Assembly (NCBI GenBank): GCA_942492795.1
Contig: OW818639.1
Location: 62,001-126,000, forward strand
DNA from: RGIG3178 sp942492795
GTDB taxonomy: Bacteria; Bacillota; Clostridia; Christensenellales; QAND01
Direction: 5' to 3'
DNA: 64,000 bases
How positions within the stretch are numbered: the first letter of the stretch is position 1; every line of letters starts with the position of its first letter. The position numbers and the translations under genes are program-made. Positions 28,069 to 36,419 of the stretch are shown one piece after another. A model generated the notes under the pieces. It worked only from the letters and a program-made list of their open reading frames with translations, was not told where the DNA came from and searched no databases.

Positions 28069-28114
28069 AAAACCCATCCGGGATAGCCTATAACTATCCC
28101 CGATGGGTTTTTTT
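28069..28114. terminator. Bidirectional terminator
   Basis: AAAACCCATC and CGGGATAG pair with CTATCCCC and GATGGGTTTT, followed by T-run. It ends the cyclase gene and the convergent Fe-S protein gene, whose stop lies within it. Confidence 0.88.
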
Positions 28115-28750
28115 GTATCCGTCCAGAGCCGCATGCCATGCATCCGGTTCGCAAAGAGCGCAATCCGTCTTCTCCCCCAAGAGCAGATCCAACAGGTATC
28201 GCGGCGCTTTGCCGCCTATATGCATTGCCTTGATGCAGGAAATGCAATAGACAACCACGTCTTCACACGGCATCTGCGCTGCACGTTCCGCCATCTTCGC
28301 TTTAAGCTCTTTGACGGGCAGTTGCCCGTAATAGCTGTCGCCGCAGCAAACAGCGTTTGATCCGGTGTTTTCGGGCTCGATGACCTCTATGTTCATTTTC
28401 GATAAAAGGCTTCGCACCGCGCGGAGCACCCTGAACTGTGATTTGGTCGGGCACGCGTCATGGATGGACATCTTTACGGCACGATAATCGGGAAACGGAA
28501 AATCCGGACATCCGTCCAGCACTTCCCACAGCGAAATGGTTTCAATGCCCCGATACAGCGTACGGAACCGCCGTTCGCAGCCCGAACAGACGGTGATGAT
28601 TTGAGTATCGCAAATTCGCGGATCAAAATGGCAGCAGATATCATGTTCAGCAAGTAAGCCGAACCGGCTGTTTAAAAACTCCGATGTCCTTTGCGCCAGC
28701 TGCGGCTTGTACAATTGCAGCGCGCATCCGGGTGCGAAAACCTGTTTCAT
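28094..28750 (-). CDS. Cysteine-rich (CCG) domain protein, HdrB/GlpC-like
   Basis: 218 residues. Two cysteine-rich CCG-type repeats: the N-terminal FAPGCALQLYKP with VCSGCERRF, and the second with HDACPTKSQF, AVCCGDSYYGQLP and YCISCIKAM. This is the CX(n)CCG family found in heterodisulfide reductase subunit B, GlpC and LutA, where it binds an unusual Fe-S cluster and takes part in electron transfer. Here the protein stands alone with no hydrogenase, flavoprotein or ferredoxin partner nearby, so its electron donor and acceptor are unknown. Cytoplasmic. Confidence 0.8.
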   Translation of the reverse strand: MKQVFAPGCALQLYKPQLAQRTSEFLNSRFGLLAEHDICCHFDPRICDTQIITVCSGCERRFRTLYRGIETISLWEVLDGCPDFPFPDYRAVKMSIHDACPTKSQFRVLRAVRSLLSKMNIEVIEPENTGSNAVCCGDSYYGQLPVKELKAKMAERAAQMPCEDVVVYCISCIKAMHIGGKAPRYLLDLLLGEKTDCALCEPDAWHAALDGYKKTHRG

Positions 28751-28838
28751 CCCATCATCCCTTTCGGTTTGCCTTTATTGTATCAGAGCACACTGCTTCT
28801 TGACAGAGCTATCATTTTCCCAAGGTTTGGGCATTCTA

Positions 28839-28847
28839 TGGTATGAT
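28839..28847 (+). promoter_or_regulatory. Extended -10 promoter of the DUF1697 gene
   Basis: TGgTATGAT, about 30 bases before the GTG start at 28876. It overlaps the more upstream in-frame start at 28843, arguing against that start. Confidence 0.5.
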
Positions 28848-28875
28848 AGCGGTACGGCATCGGGAGGATTATGCA

Positions 28876-29439
28876 GTGGCGGAAACGATTTGCGTGTTTC
28901 TTCGGGGAATAAACATCGGAAGCATCCGCATCAAGATGGAAGATTTGCGGCAGGCTTTTTTGGACATGGGGTTTACCTCTGTTCAGACCAAGCTTGCGAC
29001 GGGCAATGTCATAGCGACTGCTCCCGATATGCAACAAGACAAAGATGAGCTCAAGGACGCGATAGAGCGTGAGCTTAGCCGACGTTTCGGCTATGAGGCG
29101 TATGTGCTGCTGCGCGACGAGGAAGATCTTGCACAGATCTGCGCCTCCGCCGAAGCCATGAGCGTGCCCGAAGGCTGCCATCAATACTTCCTGTTCTGCG
29201 ACGACAAGCAAACCATCCAGGACCTGACGGGACGTTTTGAGGCGATGCAGCATGAGAAAAACGAGCAATGGATGCCGCACACACAGGGCGCGTTCTGGAT
29301 CGTGCCCAAAGGCGCGACACTGACATCCGAATTCGGCTATCACGTGCTGGGCGACGCACGATATAAAAGCGTTTTGACATCAAGAAACATGAACACCGTG
29401 TTTAAGGTATATCAACGCATGATATCGCTTCATCCATAA
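28876..29439 (+). CDS. DUF1697 family protein
   Basis: 187 residues from a GTG start 8 bases after GGGAGG. The N-terminal FLRGINIGS-RIKMEDLRQAFLDMGFTSVQT and TGNVIA segments and the C-terminal LTSRNMNTVFKV are diagnostic of DUF1697 (PF08002). Small cytoplasmic alpha-beta proteins of unknown function, widespread in bacteria. Monocistronic. Confidence 0.92.
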   Translation: MAETICVFLRGINIGSIRIKMEDLRQAFLDMGFTSVQTKLATGNVIATAPDMQQDKDELKDAIERELSRRFGYEAYVLLRDEEDLAQICASAEAMSVPEGCHQYFLFCDDKQTIQDLTGRFEAMQHEKNEQWMPHTQGAFWIVPKGATLTSEFGYHVLGDARYKSVLTSRNMNTVFKVYQRMISLHP

Positions 29440-29532
29440 TTTAACAACCGTCTGTTGCGCTTTGGCGCGATGGACTTTTTTACCGCCATGCTTTACACTT
29501 GAACCGATCCTTCCCGTTTTGGGGGCTTTCGC

Positions 29533-30660
29533 ATGAAAAACATTGTGGATTATGCACTCAGTGAGCAAAGGCCGTTTACGGACAAACAGTTTTGTACCGT
29601 GGATAGCCTTATTCTCTCGACAGCTGCGTATTTTCGCTTTGACGGACTGGTACCGGGCATTGATACGGACGAGTCCGTACCTTTGGGGCGCGTGCTGGAA
29701 TCCAACGCCGAAAGCCTGCTGTTGAACCTGCGCGACGCGAAAGTAAAACAGGATCTGTTGGACGCGCTTTTGGTCAATCCGCGCTACCGCGATTTGTTGG
29801 TGGGCGGGCATGTCGATCAGTTTGACGAAGCCATACAGAAACAGTTTTCGGCGACAACTTTTTTTCTGCCCGACGGCACCGCGTATGTCGCTTTTCGCGG
29901 TACGGACAATTCGGTCGTGGGCTGGAAAGAAGATTTCAACATGACCTATCTTTGCCCGATTCCCGCGCAGACGGAAAGCGTGCAATACCTAAACCGTATG
30001 GCCCAGCGCCTGCCAAATACGCTGCGCTTGGGCGGGCATTCCAAGGGCGGCAATTTGGCGGTGTACGCCTCGATGGAATGCGCAGAAGCGCACCACGCAA
30101 AAATATCGGAGATATACAGCCACGACGGCCCCGGCTTCCCGGAATCGGTGATCCAGAGCGAGCGTTACAAGGCAATCCGCGAGCTGATACACCTGACCGT
30201 ACCGCAATCGTCCGTCATCGGGATGATGCTGTACCACAAGGGCGAATACGCCATTGTGGAGAGCAACAAGTTCTGGTTTTTCCAGCATGACCCGTTTTCA
30301 TGGGAGATCGAAGGGGACGATTTCCGCTATGCGCAAAGGCTTTCCAGCAGCGCCACATACCTCAACGCGAAGCTGGACAAATGGATCGGCGCTTTTAGCA
30401 ACGAACAGCGGGCGCTGTTCGTAGACTCCATCTATCAGATCGTTCGGGCGACCAACGCCAATACGTTGATGGATTTGACGGAGGACTGGTTTAAAAAAGC
30501 CGTGGCGGTGCTGAATGCCACAAAGGACATCGATCCGAAAACCAAGCGGTTTTTGCGCCAGACCATCGGCGCACTGATCTTCACAAAGCCAAAATGGCTG
30601 ACAAGCAGCGCTGCGAATCAGAGCAGCAACGAAGGCGAAAGCGAAAACGAAGACCGTTGA
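29533..30660 (+). CDS. Mbeg1-like (DUF2974) alpha/beta-hydrolase
   Basis: 375 residues. The N-terminus (NIVDYALSEQRPFTDKQFCTVDSLIL) and the later AYVAFRGTDNSVVGWKEDFNM are typical of the Mbeg1-like family PF11187. The nucleophile elbow reads GGHSKGG, so Ser is present in the lipase-type G-x-S-x-G motif. Intracellular, as no signal peptide is visible. These proteins are presumed lipases or esterases. The C-terminal 60 residues are helical and end in an acidic tail. No operon partner. Confidence 0.85.
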   Translation: MKNIVDYALSEQRPFTDKQFCTVDSLILSTAAYFRFDGLVPGIDTDESVPLGRVLESNAESLLLNLRDAKVKQDLLDALLVNPRYRDLLVGGHVDQFDEAIQKQFSATTFFLPDGTAYVAFRGTDNSVVGWKEDFNMTYLCPIPAQTESVQYLNRMAQRLPNTLRLGGHSKGGNLAVYASMECAEAHHAKISEIYSHDGPGFPESVIQSERYKAIRELIHLTVPQSSVIGMMLYHKGEYAIVESNKFWFFQHDPFSWEIEGDDFRYAQRLSSSATYLNAKLDKWIGAFSNEQRALFVDSIYQIVRATNANTLMDLTEDWFKKAVAVLNATKDIDPKTKRFLRQTIGALIFTKPKWLTSSAANQSSNEGESENEDR

Positions 30661-30760
30661 AAAACGCCTTCCGACAGATCGCATTGTTGCAAGCCAAAAA
30701 CAGGGCAATCGTGATAATGAAAAGGCCATATCGTGTTCGTCATCAACGCGCAATAAAAAC

Positions 30761-30785
30761 GGGGCATACCAACGCGGTATGCCCC
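30761..30785 (-). terminator. Terminator of the antiporter-UspA operon
   Basis: Perfect GGGGCATACC/GGTATGCCCC stem with a 5-base loop; on the minus strand followed by GTTTTTA. It lies 40 bases beyond the UspA stop codon. Confidence 0.75.
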
Positions 30786-30824
30786 CAGTCTTTTCTTTGC
30801 CGCCAGGAGCGGTTCATAAACCCA

Positions 30825-31235
30825 TCATTTTTGTGTGATGTCCGGCACGATCATTACGATGCATTTGGCATGCTTGACAATATGGGTCGTTACAGAGCCA
30901 ACAAAAATGGACCAATGCTGTCTGGTTGACTTCGTCATGGCGATTATGTCCACGTCATGTTCTTCGGCGAAGTGTAGTATTTCTTCTCCGGCCCGGCCAA
31001 ACAGAACTCTTGTTTTTACGGAATATTCATTAAGGCGATCCGCCGCGGCGTTCAAACATGGGACGAGTTCCTGCCTCGCTTCCTCAAGCTCTTCTTTGGA
31101 GCGCATGGCGTCGATGTCTTCACGCACCATGATCACAAAGATTTCAACGGCGTCCGCCGCCGCCATGCTTTTAACCAGATCGACCGCCCGAAGGCTCTGC
31201 TGTGATCCGTCAATCGGAATAAGAATTTTCTGCAT
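30825..31235 (-). CDS. Universal stress protein (UspA family)
   Basis: 136 residues. N-terminal KILIPIDGSQQSLRAVD and a C-terminal GRAGEEI, then SIFVGSVTTHIVKHAKC, are the conserved UspA elements. The Gly-rich ATP loop is partly degenerate (KSTRQHWSIFVGS). The start lies one base after the stop of the antiporter gene, so it is translationally coupled and shares the same riboswitch-like leader. In this context it may regulate or protect the antiporter during anion or pH stress (inference). Confidence 0.9.
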   Translation of the reverse strand: MQKILIPIDGSQQSLRAVDLVKSMAAADAVEIFVIMVREDIDAMRSKEELEEARQELVPCLNAAADRLNEYSVKTRVLFGRAGEEILHFAEEHDVDIIAMTKSTRQHWSIFVGSVTTHIVKHAKCIVMIVPDITQK

Positions 31236-31236
31236 G

Positions 31237-32427
31237 TTATTCGTCCGCCTCCTGTTGATGCAATAGGCGTTTATGGGTAATGTCTATGCCAAACGCGCCC
31301 AACGGTGCCGTAATCAGAATGGACAGCACCGCAACTGTCAGTACAATATTACCACACCGCAATCCTAAAAGCAGCGGGATGCCGCCGATCGCCGCTTGAA
31401 CTGTTGCTTTTGGGATGAAAGCGATCATGCAGAAAAGGCGTTCTTTCATTGACAGTTTTGTTTTGAGGAGACTGCAATAGACGCCGAGCATGCGAAATGC
31501 CAATACAATAAGAATCAGAGCGATGGCGCCAAGTCCGGCAGACAGCGCATACCGGATATCCACCGAAGCGCCCACCAATACGAAAAGCATCACTTCTGCC
31601 GCCACCCACAGTTTGGAAAACTTGGCCGACAATCGATTTGCAACGAGCTCGCGAAACCGCAGAAGACCCGCGCCCATGCTCATCACCGCCAACAGGCCGG
31701 AAAACGGAACGACTCCCTGCAGGTTTTTTTCCAAAGCCACAAGAATAAACGCAACGCTCATTAGGATAATAACTTTGGCGGTATCGCGAATATGAAATTT
31801 CTTGAAAAAAAACGCCGACATGATTCCCAACAGAGCCCCAAAGCAAAGGCCTGTAAGCAGTGAAACCGGCACGTCCAACAATCGAAGCGCAGTAATGATC
31901 TCACCCTGAGCCAAACCGGTAAACGCGGTAAAGAGTACGATGACGTATACATCGTCCACCGATGCTCCCGCCATGATCATTTGAGGGATTCCTTTATCCG
32001 TTCCAAAGCGATTTTCCATCAAATAAAGCATTTTCGGCACAACGACGGCGGGGGATACCGCAGCCACAACGGAGCCCATAATGGCGGCTTCAAGCACCGA
32101 TACGCCCAGAAGGATCGGTGCGAAAAGCACCATGCCCAATATTTCAAACGTCGCCGGGACAAAGCACATAAGAAGAGCGGGACGGCCAATGCGCTTAAGA
32201 TCCTGTATATCCAGCGACAAACCTGCACGAAGCAGGATAATGATCAGTGCCAATTGCCGCAGATCCGCCGATATGGACAACAGCTTGTCGCTCAACAGAT
32301 TAAGAGAATAGGAGCCAAGCAGCATGCCGGTGACGATCATGCCAAGAAGGCGGGGCAAATGCACTTGCTGGCATAGCCAGCCGAGCAGCATGCCCAGCAG
32401 GAACAGAAACGCCAATCCGGTCAGCAT
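31237..32427 (-). CDS. CPA2/Kef-type cation:proton antiporter
   Basis: 396 residues. The ATG at 32427 is chosen behind GGAGGA; an earlier in-frame TTG (32484) lies inside the leader terminator. About 12 hydrophobic segments match the Na+/H+ exchanger family PF00999, including GMLLGWLCQQVHLPRLLGMIV at the start and GASVDDVYVIVLFTAF in the middle, where Asp-Asp fits the ion-binding helix. There is no C-terminal TrkA-N domain. It exchanges Na+, K+ or another ion for protons across the cytoplasmic membrane. Cotranscribed with UspA and preceded by a fluoride-riboswitch-like leader with its own terminator, which suggests a role in fluoride or acid tolerance. Confidence 0.88.
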   Translation of the reverse strand: MLTGLAFLFLLGMLLGWLCQQVHLPRLLGMIVTGMLLGSYSLNLLSDKLLSISADLRQLALIIILLRAGLSLDIQDLKRIGRPALLMCFVPATFEILGMVLFAPILLGVSVLEAAIMGSVVAAVSPAVVVPKMLYLMENRFGTDKGIPQMIMAGASVDDVYVIVLFTAFTGLAQGEIITALRLLDVPVSLLTGLCFGALLGIMSAFFFKKFHIRDTAKVIILMSVAFILVALEKNLQGVVPFSGLLAVMSMGAGLLRFRELVANRLSAKFSKLWVAAEVMLFVLVGASVDIRYALSAGLGAIALILIVLAFRMLGVYCSLLKTKLSMKERLFCMIAFIPKATVQAAIGGIPLLLGLRCGNIVLTVAVLSILITAPLGAFGIDITHKRLLHQQEADE

Positions 32428-32465
32428 GATCATTCCTCCGAAACTTGATTCTGCAAACGATAGAA

Positions 32466-32549
32466 CAAAAAAACCGATGACCAAGCTTGGCAGCAGAAGT
32501 CATCAGCATCGAAGCGGTTCAGGCAAAGCCAAGGGAGTACTTCATTCCC
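32466..32549 (-). promoter_or_regulatory. Candidate fluoride riboswitch (crcB motif) with terminator
   Basis: Read on the minus strand from 32549. A GGGA/TCCC stem encloses an ATGAAGTAC loop. A short linker containing GGC-ttt-GCC follows, then the conserved AACCGC, and then GCTGATGACTTCTG (ending at 32494). Loop GAAGT can pair with ACTTC, the diagnostic pseudoknot. GCTGATGA and AACYGC are the most conserved bases of the crcB/fluoride aptamer. The 3' part GCTGATGAC also forms the 5' arm of a terminator (with GTCATCGG, then seven T, down to 32466), so ligand binding and termination are mutually exclusive. The stem after AACCGC is only 2 bp, the main weakness. Fluoride switches are known upstream of antiporter and UspA-type genes, as here. 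Confidence 0.7.
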
Positions 32550-32554
32550 AGTTG

Positions 32555-32583
32555 AGTATAGGGACAGGGCAATTTCCTGTCAA
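32555..32583 (-). promoter_or_regulatory. Sigma-A promoter of the antiporter-UspA operon
   Basis: On the minus strand TTGACA (32578-32583), a 17-base spacer, TATACT (32555-32560). Transcription would start at about 32548, the first bases of the riboswitch-like leader. Confidence 0.8.
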
Positions 32584-32624
32584 GCCGTGCACTTTTATGT
32601 TTTGAAATATTTTTAATAATGCCC

Positions 32625-32655
32625 TTGACTTTCCAGTTGCTGGAAGCCCTATACT
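32625..32655 (+). promoter_or_regulatory. MerR-type promoter with 19-bp spacer and central dyad
   Basis: TTGACT (32625-32630) and TATACT (32650-32655) are separated by 19 bases, the over-long spacing used by MerR-family activators. The spacer contains the dyad CTTTCCAG-tt-GCTGGAAG, a natural binding site for the MerR protein encoded just downstream. Confidence 0.75.
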
Positions 32656-32695
32656 TGCATTAGAACATGTTCAAAACCCCAAAAGGAGCCAACCA

Positions 32696-33496
32696 ATGCT
32701 TACCATCGGAGAATTCTCCAAGATCAGCAGAGTGTCCGCAAAGACGCTTCGCTACTATGACCAGATCGGCCTGTTCAAGCCCGAGGCCATAAGCTCTGAC
32801 ACAGGATACCGCTACTACGGCGTATCCCAGCTTCGGGATATGCTGTTGATCACGAAGCTGAAGCAGTATCAGTTTTCCCTGCCGGAGATCGCCGCCGTTT
32901 TGGCTAAAAGGGACAATGCCTTTTTGCGCAATGCGATCCGGGCCAAAAAAGAGGCGTTCTTGCAGCAGATCCAGGATCAAAACCACATCCTGTTTCAAAT
33001 GGAGCAGGATATTCTTAAAATCGAAAGGAACGAAAATATCATGCAGGCTAACTATATGATCAAAACGATTCAGACGCAGCCGAAGAACATATGCTCCGTA
33101 CGCAAGAGAATGGGCGTTGCCGATTTCGGCCCGGCATTCGGCGAACTGTTCGCGATCCTCGGCAGAAGCGGTTTGAGCCCGATGGGTCCGAGCTTTGCGA
33201 TCTATCATGAGGAGGAATCCTTCAACCCCGAGAACACCGATATCGAGGTCGGCGTGGAGGTAAACGCGTCAGGCGGCGACCATGTGCGCACGCTTGACAA
33301 CGGACTCTGCTGCTATGCGACGCACATCGGATCGTATGACAGCGTCGGCGCGTGCTATGCGGCGCTGATGGAATGGATCGAAAGCGAAGGCTACAAGGTG
33401 AACGGCCCGCCGCTGGAGTTGTATATCAAGGGATTTGAAAGCAAGGTTGACCCATCCGAATTTGTGACCGAGGTCTACTTTCCGATCGGCAAGTAA
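32696..33496 (+). CDS. MerR-family regulator with GyrI-like effector domain (BmrR-type)
   Basis: 266 residues, ATG behind AAAAGGAG. Residues 1-70 are the MerR winged helix-turn-helix (LTIGEFSKISRVSAKTLRYYDQIGLFKPE), followed by a dimerisation coiled coil and, from about residue 115, a GyrI-like ligand domain (LDNGLCCYATHIGSYDSVG). The layout is that of BmrR, which senses lipophilic cations and untwists a 19-bp-spacer promoter. Exactly such a promoter precedes this gene, so it probably autoregulates. No efflux gene is adjacent. Confidence 0.93.
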   Translation: MLTIGEFSKISRVSAKTLRYYDQIGLFKPEAISSDTGYRYYGVSQLRDMLLITKLKQYQFSLPEIAAVLAKRDNAFLRNAIRAKKEAFLQQIQDQNHILFQMEQDILKIERNENIMQANYMIKTIQTQPKNICSVRKRMGVADFGPAFGELFAILGRSGLSPMGPSFAIYHEEESFNPENTDIEVGVEVNASGGDHVRTLDNGLCCYATHIGSYDSVGACYAALMEWIESEGYKVNGPPLELYIKGFESKVDPSEFVTEVYFPIGK

Positions 33497-33503
33497 GAAA
33501 TGC

Positions 33504-33540
33504 AAAAGCAGGGGACGGTTCATGCCGTTCCCTGCTTTTT
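33504..33540 (+). terminator. Rho-independent terminator
   Basis: AAAAGCAGGGgACGG stem, TTCATG loop, CCGTtCCCTGCTTTTT, directly after the MerR gene. Confidence 0.88.
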
Positions 33541-33651
33541 AGTACGTTTGGCGCTATAGCAAAGAAATAAAACGCTTTGAATTACAGTAAAAAGGCTTCT
33601 ATATTCAATATTTTCGATATGACATGACGTGCGTGGCTGACTGCCACTGCA

Positions 33652-34137
33652 TTATGGGTTCTGCCTGTCTGCCAGTCGAAGCAGCGTTTCGCCCGCAATG
33701 CGGTAGGTTGTCCACTCACTCATTGGTTCCCCGCCCATGGCCGTGTAAAATTCGATACTGGGTGTGTTCCAATCCAGGCAGTTCCATTCGAGCCGGGAGC
33801 AGCCGCGCTCGACACAGATTTGTGCCAGACGGACGAACAGCGCTTTCCCCAAGCCCTTTTTGCGCATGTCCGGCTTGACGTACAGATCCTCGATGAAAAT
33901 ACCCGCCTTGCCCAAAAAGGTGGAGAAGTTGTAAAAATACAACGCGAACCCCGCAGGCTGCCCGCCGCATTCGCAGATGATGGCTTCCGCCGTCTTTTTG
34001 ACAAACATCCATTCGCGCATATCCTGCTGCGTCGCTACGACCTGATCAGCCATATGTTCGTATTCCGCCAGCTCGCGGATAAACCCCAACATCAGCGGTA
34101 CGTCCGCTTCCGTTGCCTGCCGAATGATACACTCCAA
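33652..34137 (-). CDS. GNAT-family N-acetyltransferase
   Basis: 161 residues. TTG 34137 has good spacing from AAAGGGG; TTG 34143 is an alternative. A typical GNAT fold with EDLYVKPDMRKKGLGKALF (acetyl-CoA pyrophosphate loop R-x-x-G-x-G/A) and the C-terminal NTPSIEFYTAMGGEPM. It resembles diamine/thialysine-type acetyltransferases (IRQATEADVPLMLGFIRELAEYE). Substrate probably a small amine. Monocistronic, divergent from the TerB cluster. Confidence 0.88.
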   Translation of the reverse strand: MECIIRQATEADVPLMLGFIRELAEYEHMADQVVATQQDMREWMFVKKTAEAIICECGGQPAGFALYFYNFSTFLGKAGIFIEDLYVKPDMRKKGLGKALFVRLAQICVERGCSRLEWNCLDWNTPSIEFYTAMGGEPMSEWTTYRIAGETLLRLADRQNP

Positions 34138-34261
34138 ACACAAGACCCCTTTGCCGTTTTTCCTATCCTATCACAAATCCTTCGAATGGTACAAGAGAGG
34201 CTACTTGTGCCCTTATTCCGTTGCGCCGCGCTCAATGTGTTCCCACCATGTTCTCTTTTTA

Positions 34262-34270
34262 TGGTATAAT
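34262..34270 (+). promoter_or_regulatory. Extended -10 promoter of the TerB-ATPase-helicase operon
   Basis: TGgTATAAT; transcription would start near 34277. It lies inside the long upstream extension of the first open frame, supporting the later GTG start. Confidence 0.55.
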
Positions 34271-34304
34271 CAAGCCAAACCGGACAATAATTTCAGGCAT
34301 AGCA

Positions 34305-34328
34305 AACGGGCTTATGCCCGCTTTTGTC
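34305..34328 (+). terminator. Leader hairpin before the TerB-domain gene
   Basis: AAACGGGC stem, TTAT loop, GCCCGCTTTT, between the promoter (34262) and the GTG start (34352). The position suggests an attenuator or an RNA structure controlling the operon. Confidence 0.4.
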
Positions 34329-34351
34329 TGATCCAACGCTGGGAGAAGGCT

Positions 34352-36418
34352 GTGTGGCAGTCACTGTCTGATTTTATCGCGCAATCCCCCATGGAGTTTT
34401 TGCTGTGCTTTGACCAAATCGCATCGGCATTTGTTTTGCGCGCCCAAAAAGCGGGTTTGCCCTACGACGTCTCGGACGCGCTTTTTCAATTTAAAGAAAT
34501 CCCTTTCCCGTTGCTGCTTTCAGGGCGCCATGATGTTCTGCCCGTGACAAAGGCGGAGTATTTCGCGGTGCGTTCTTGGCTGCTGCGCGTGTCCCGACTT
34601 TCGGGCAGGCAGCGGGCATCTGTGCATTTCGATCCGTACCCGGATTCGATGCGGCCGGAAGGCTGGAGCCGGGAACAAACGCTGCAGGAAGACATCGGAG
34701 ACGTTTCGGGGCGGATCGTGGGAGCGCTAAACCGCCCTGTCTTTGCCGAAATCGATCTCAGCATGGATGCGCTGCCTTCACGCGTGTATGCCATCCCCGA
34801 ACGCAGTGCGGACATGCCGCCGTATGTGCCCAAGACCCGTGCACTGTTCAACTTTCAGACAACGGAAAAGTTGTTTTTGCAGCAGGCGCACAAATTTGCA
34901 AAAAGAACGATAAGTCTTGCGCGATTCGTACCGTTTATGGCTTATTGGCCAACGTATTCGAGCATGAGCGCGGCGCAATCGGCGTGGTATTTCCACTGGC
35001 GCGGTCTGGTTCGTATTCGCGAATACCCGCAGACCGACCTATCCTATATATTTCTTTACGTCTATGAGTTGATCAACCTCGTGGGTGTGGATTCGCCGAT
35101 GGACGCCTATACCCAACTCAAGGATGTGTGGCGCGCATACCGCGACACATACCCCCGTTTGGACCGCTACCTCTACCCGTGGGCGTGCGATTTGAAATTG
35201 CTGCATCAGCTGGATGTTCCCAAGGACGATCTGGACAGCTTTTGCGACCCCACCGTCAACTCCTTTGACATTGACCGCCAGATCGGCGCAAAACTGGCCG
35301 AGTCGCCGCTGTCCCTCGATGTTTCACTTTTGTCGCGCGCATCCAACTATGATATAACCAAGAGCAAATTTTACCGAAGTACCATGGAATTGTGCGACGA
35401 GTATATCTCCAAGGTCATGGCGCTTGTGGACGCGTATCTTTTAAAACAACAGGGCGGGCGCATCGCCCATCTGTTCAATCCCGGAGTGCAAAAACGGGAG
35501 CGCTACCTGTTCCAAAGCGGGCTGTACGCGGGCGAACCGCGCATTATCACCGTGGATGCCGAACCGTTTTCCACACACCCGCCGCTACGGGATTTTCTGG
35601 CAAACATCACACGCTATACGGAAAACAAACTGCGGTTGATTCGCGGTTATAAAGGCCGGCTCCGCGGCATCGAACTATCCGACGCATATATGCGGCTGAT
35701 AGACGGCTATCTCGAACGCGAACTGACCGAAAGACCGGTTCCGCAGACGATTATAATCGACGCAGACAAGCTGAAAAAGGCCGCGTCCGACGCAGAGCAT
35801 ATACAGGCGTTGCTGCACGGAGAGGATGAGGCGCAAGAGCCAAAGGCCGGGGCAGCATGTGCAAACGGATATCTGACGGTGCTGGATCTTATGGCGCAAT
35901 TGGATGCGTCGCAGCGCGGCGTGATCCAACTGTTCGTCCAAAACGGTTTTGAAATGGACAATGCCTCGTTGCGATCCAATCTACCCGACCTGTTTGTGCA
36001 GCTCGCGATCGATGACATAAACGTCAAAGCGCTGCATATGCTGGGCAGCCTTTTGATCGTTTCGGAACAGGACATGAGCTTAATCGACGAGGACTACCGC
36101 GAAGATCTTATCAGCTGGGCGCGCGATGCAAAAACCAAAGCATTGGCACCTGTGTATACGGGTTTGGGTGACGACTGGAACGCGCTGATCGGCGCGCTGT
36201 CCAAACAGGAGACTTCGCTTTTACAGGCACTATCAAAGGGGGCGCAATATCCCGCTTTGCAGGCGATTGCATCGGGAGCGGGGACGATGGTGGAGTTGAT
36301 GGAGGATCATATCAACGAACTGGCTATCGAAAGCATCGGGGATATTTTGATACAAAACGGTGCGATCACAGAAGAATATACGGATACGGTAAGACTTTTC
36401 GCTACGGAGGAGACCTGA
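34352..36418 (+). CDS. TerB N-terminal/C-terminal domain protein
   Basis: 688 residues from GTG 34352 (GGGAG upstream, and downstream of the promoter). The segment around residues 190-245 (FVPFMAYWPTYSSMSAAQSAWYF, then YIFLYVYELINLVG) matches the TerB-N domain, and the C-terminal 120 residues resemble TerB-C. The middle is helical without catalytic motifs. TerB-N/TerB-C proteins are associated with predicted stress and anti-phage systems and with P-loop ATPases and helicases, as in the two genes that follow. The gene ends one base before the ATPase start. No membrane segment, so a cytoplasmic scaffold or sensor is likely (inference). Confidence 0.75.
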   Translation: MWQSLSDFIAQSPMEFLLCFDQIASAFVLRAQKAGLPYDVSDALFQFKEIPFPLLLSGRHDVLPVTKAEYFAVRSWLLRVSRLSGRQRASVHFDPYPDSMRPEGWSREQTLQEDIGDVSGRIVGALNRPVFAEIDLSMDALPSRVYAIPERSADMPPYVPKTRALFNFQTTEKLFLQQAHKFAKRTISLARFVPFMAYWPTYSSMSAAQSAWYFHWRGLVRIREYPQTDLSYIFLYVYELINLVGVDSPMDAYTQLKDVWRAYRDTYPRLDRYLYPWACDLKLLHQLDVPKDDLDSFCDPTVNSFDIDRQIGAKLAESPLSLDVSLLSRASNYDITKSKFYRSTMELCDEYISKVMALVDAYLLKQQGGRIAHLFNPGVQKRERYLFQSGLYAGEPRIITVDAEPFSTHPPLRDFLANITRYTENKLRLIRGYKGRLRGIELSDAYMRLIDGYLERELTERPVPQTIIIDADKLKKAASDAEHIQALLHGEDEAQEPKAGAACANGYLTVLDLMAQLDASQRGVIQLFVQNGFEMDNASLRSNLPDLFVQLAIDDINVKALHMLGSLLIVSEQDMSLIDEDYREDLISWARDAKTKALAPVYTGLGDDWNALIGALSKQETSLLQALSKGAQYPALQAIASGAGTMVELMEDHINELAIESIGDILIQNGAITEEYTDTVRLFATEET

Positions 36419-36419
36419 T

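Noticed and set aside
32466..32549. c-di-AMP (ydaO) or Mn2+ (yybP-ykoY) riboswitch upstream of the antiporter
   Set aside because: Neither set of conserved motifs is present; the AACCGC and GCTGATGA elements with the loop pseudoknot fit the fluoride motif instead.
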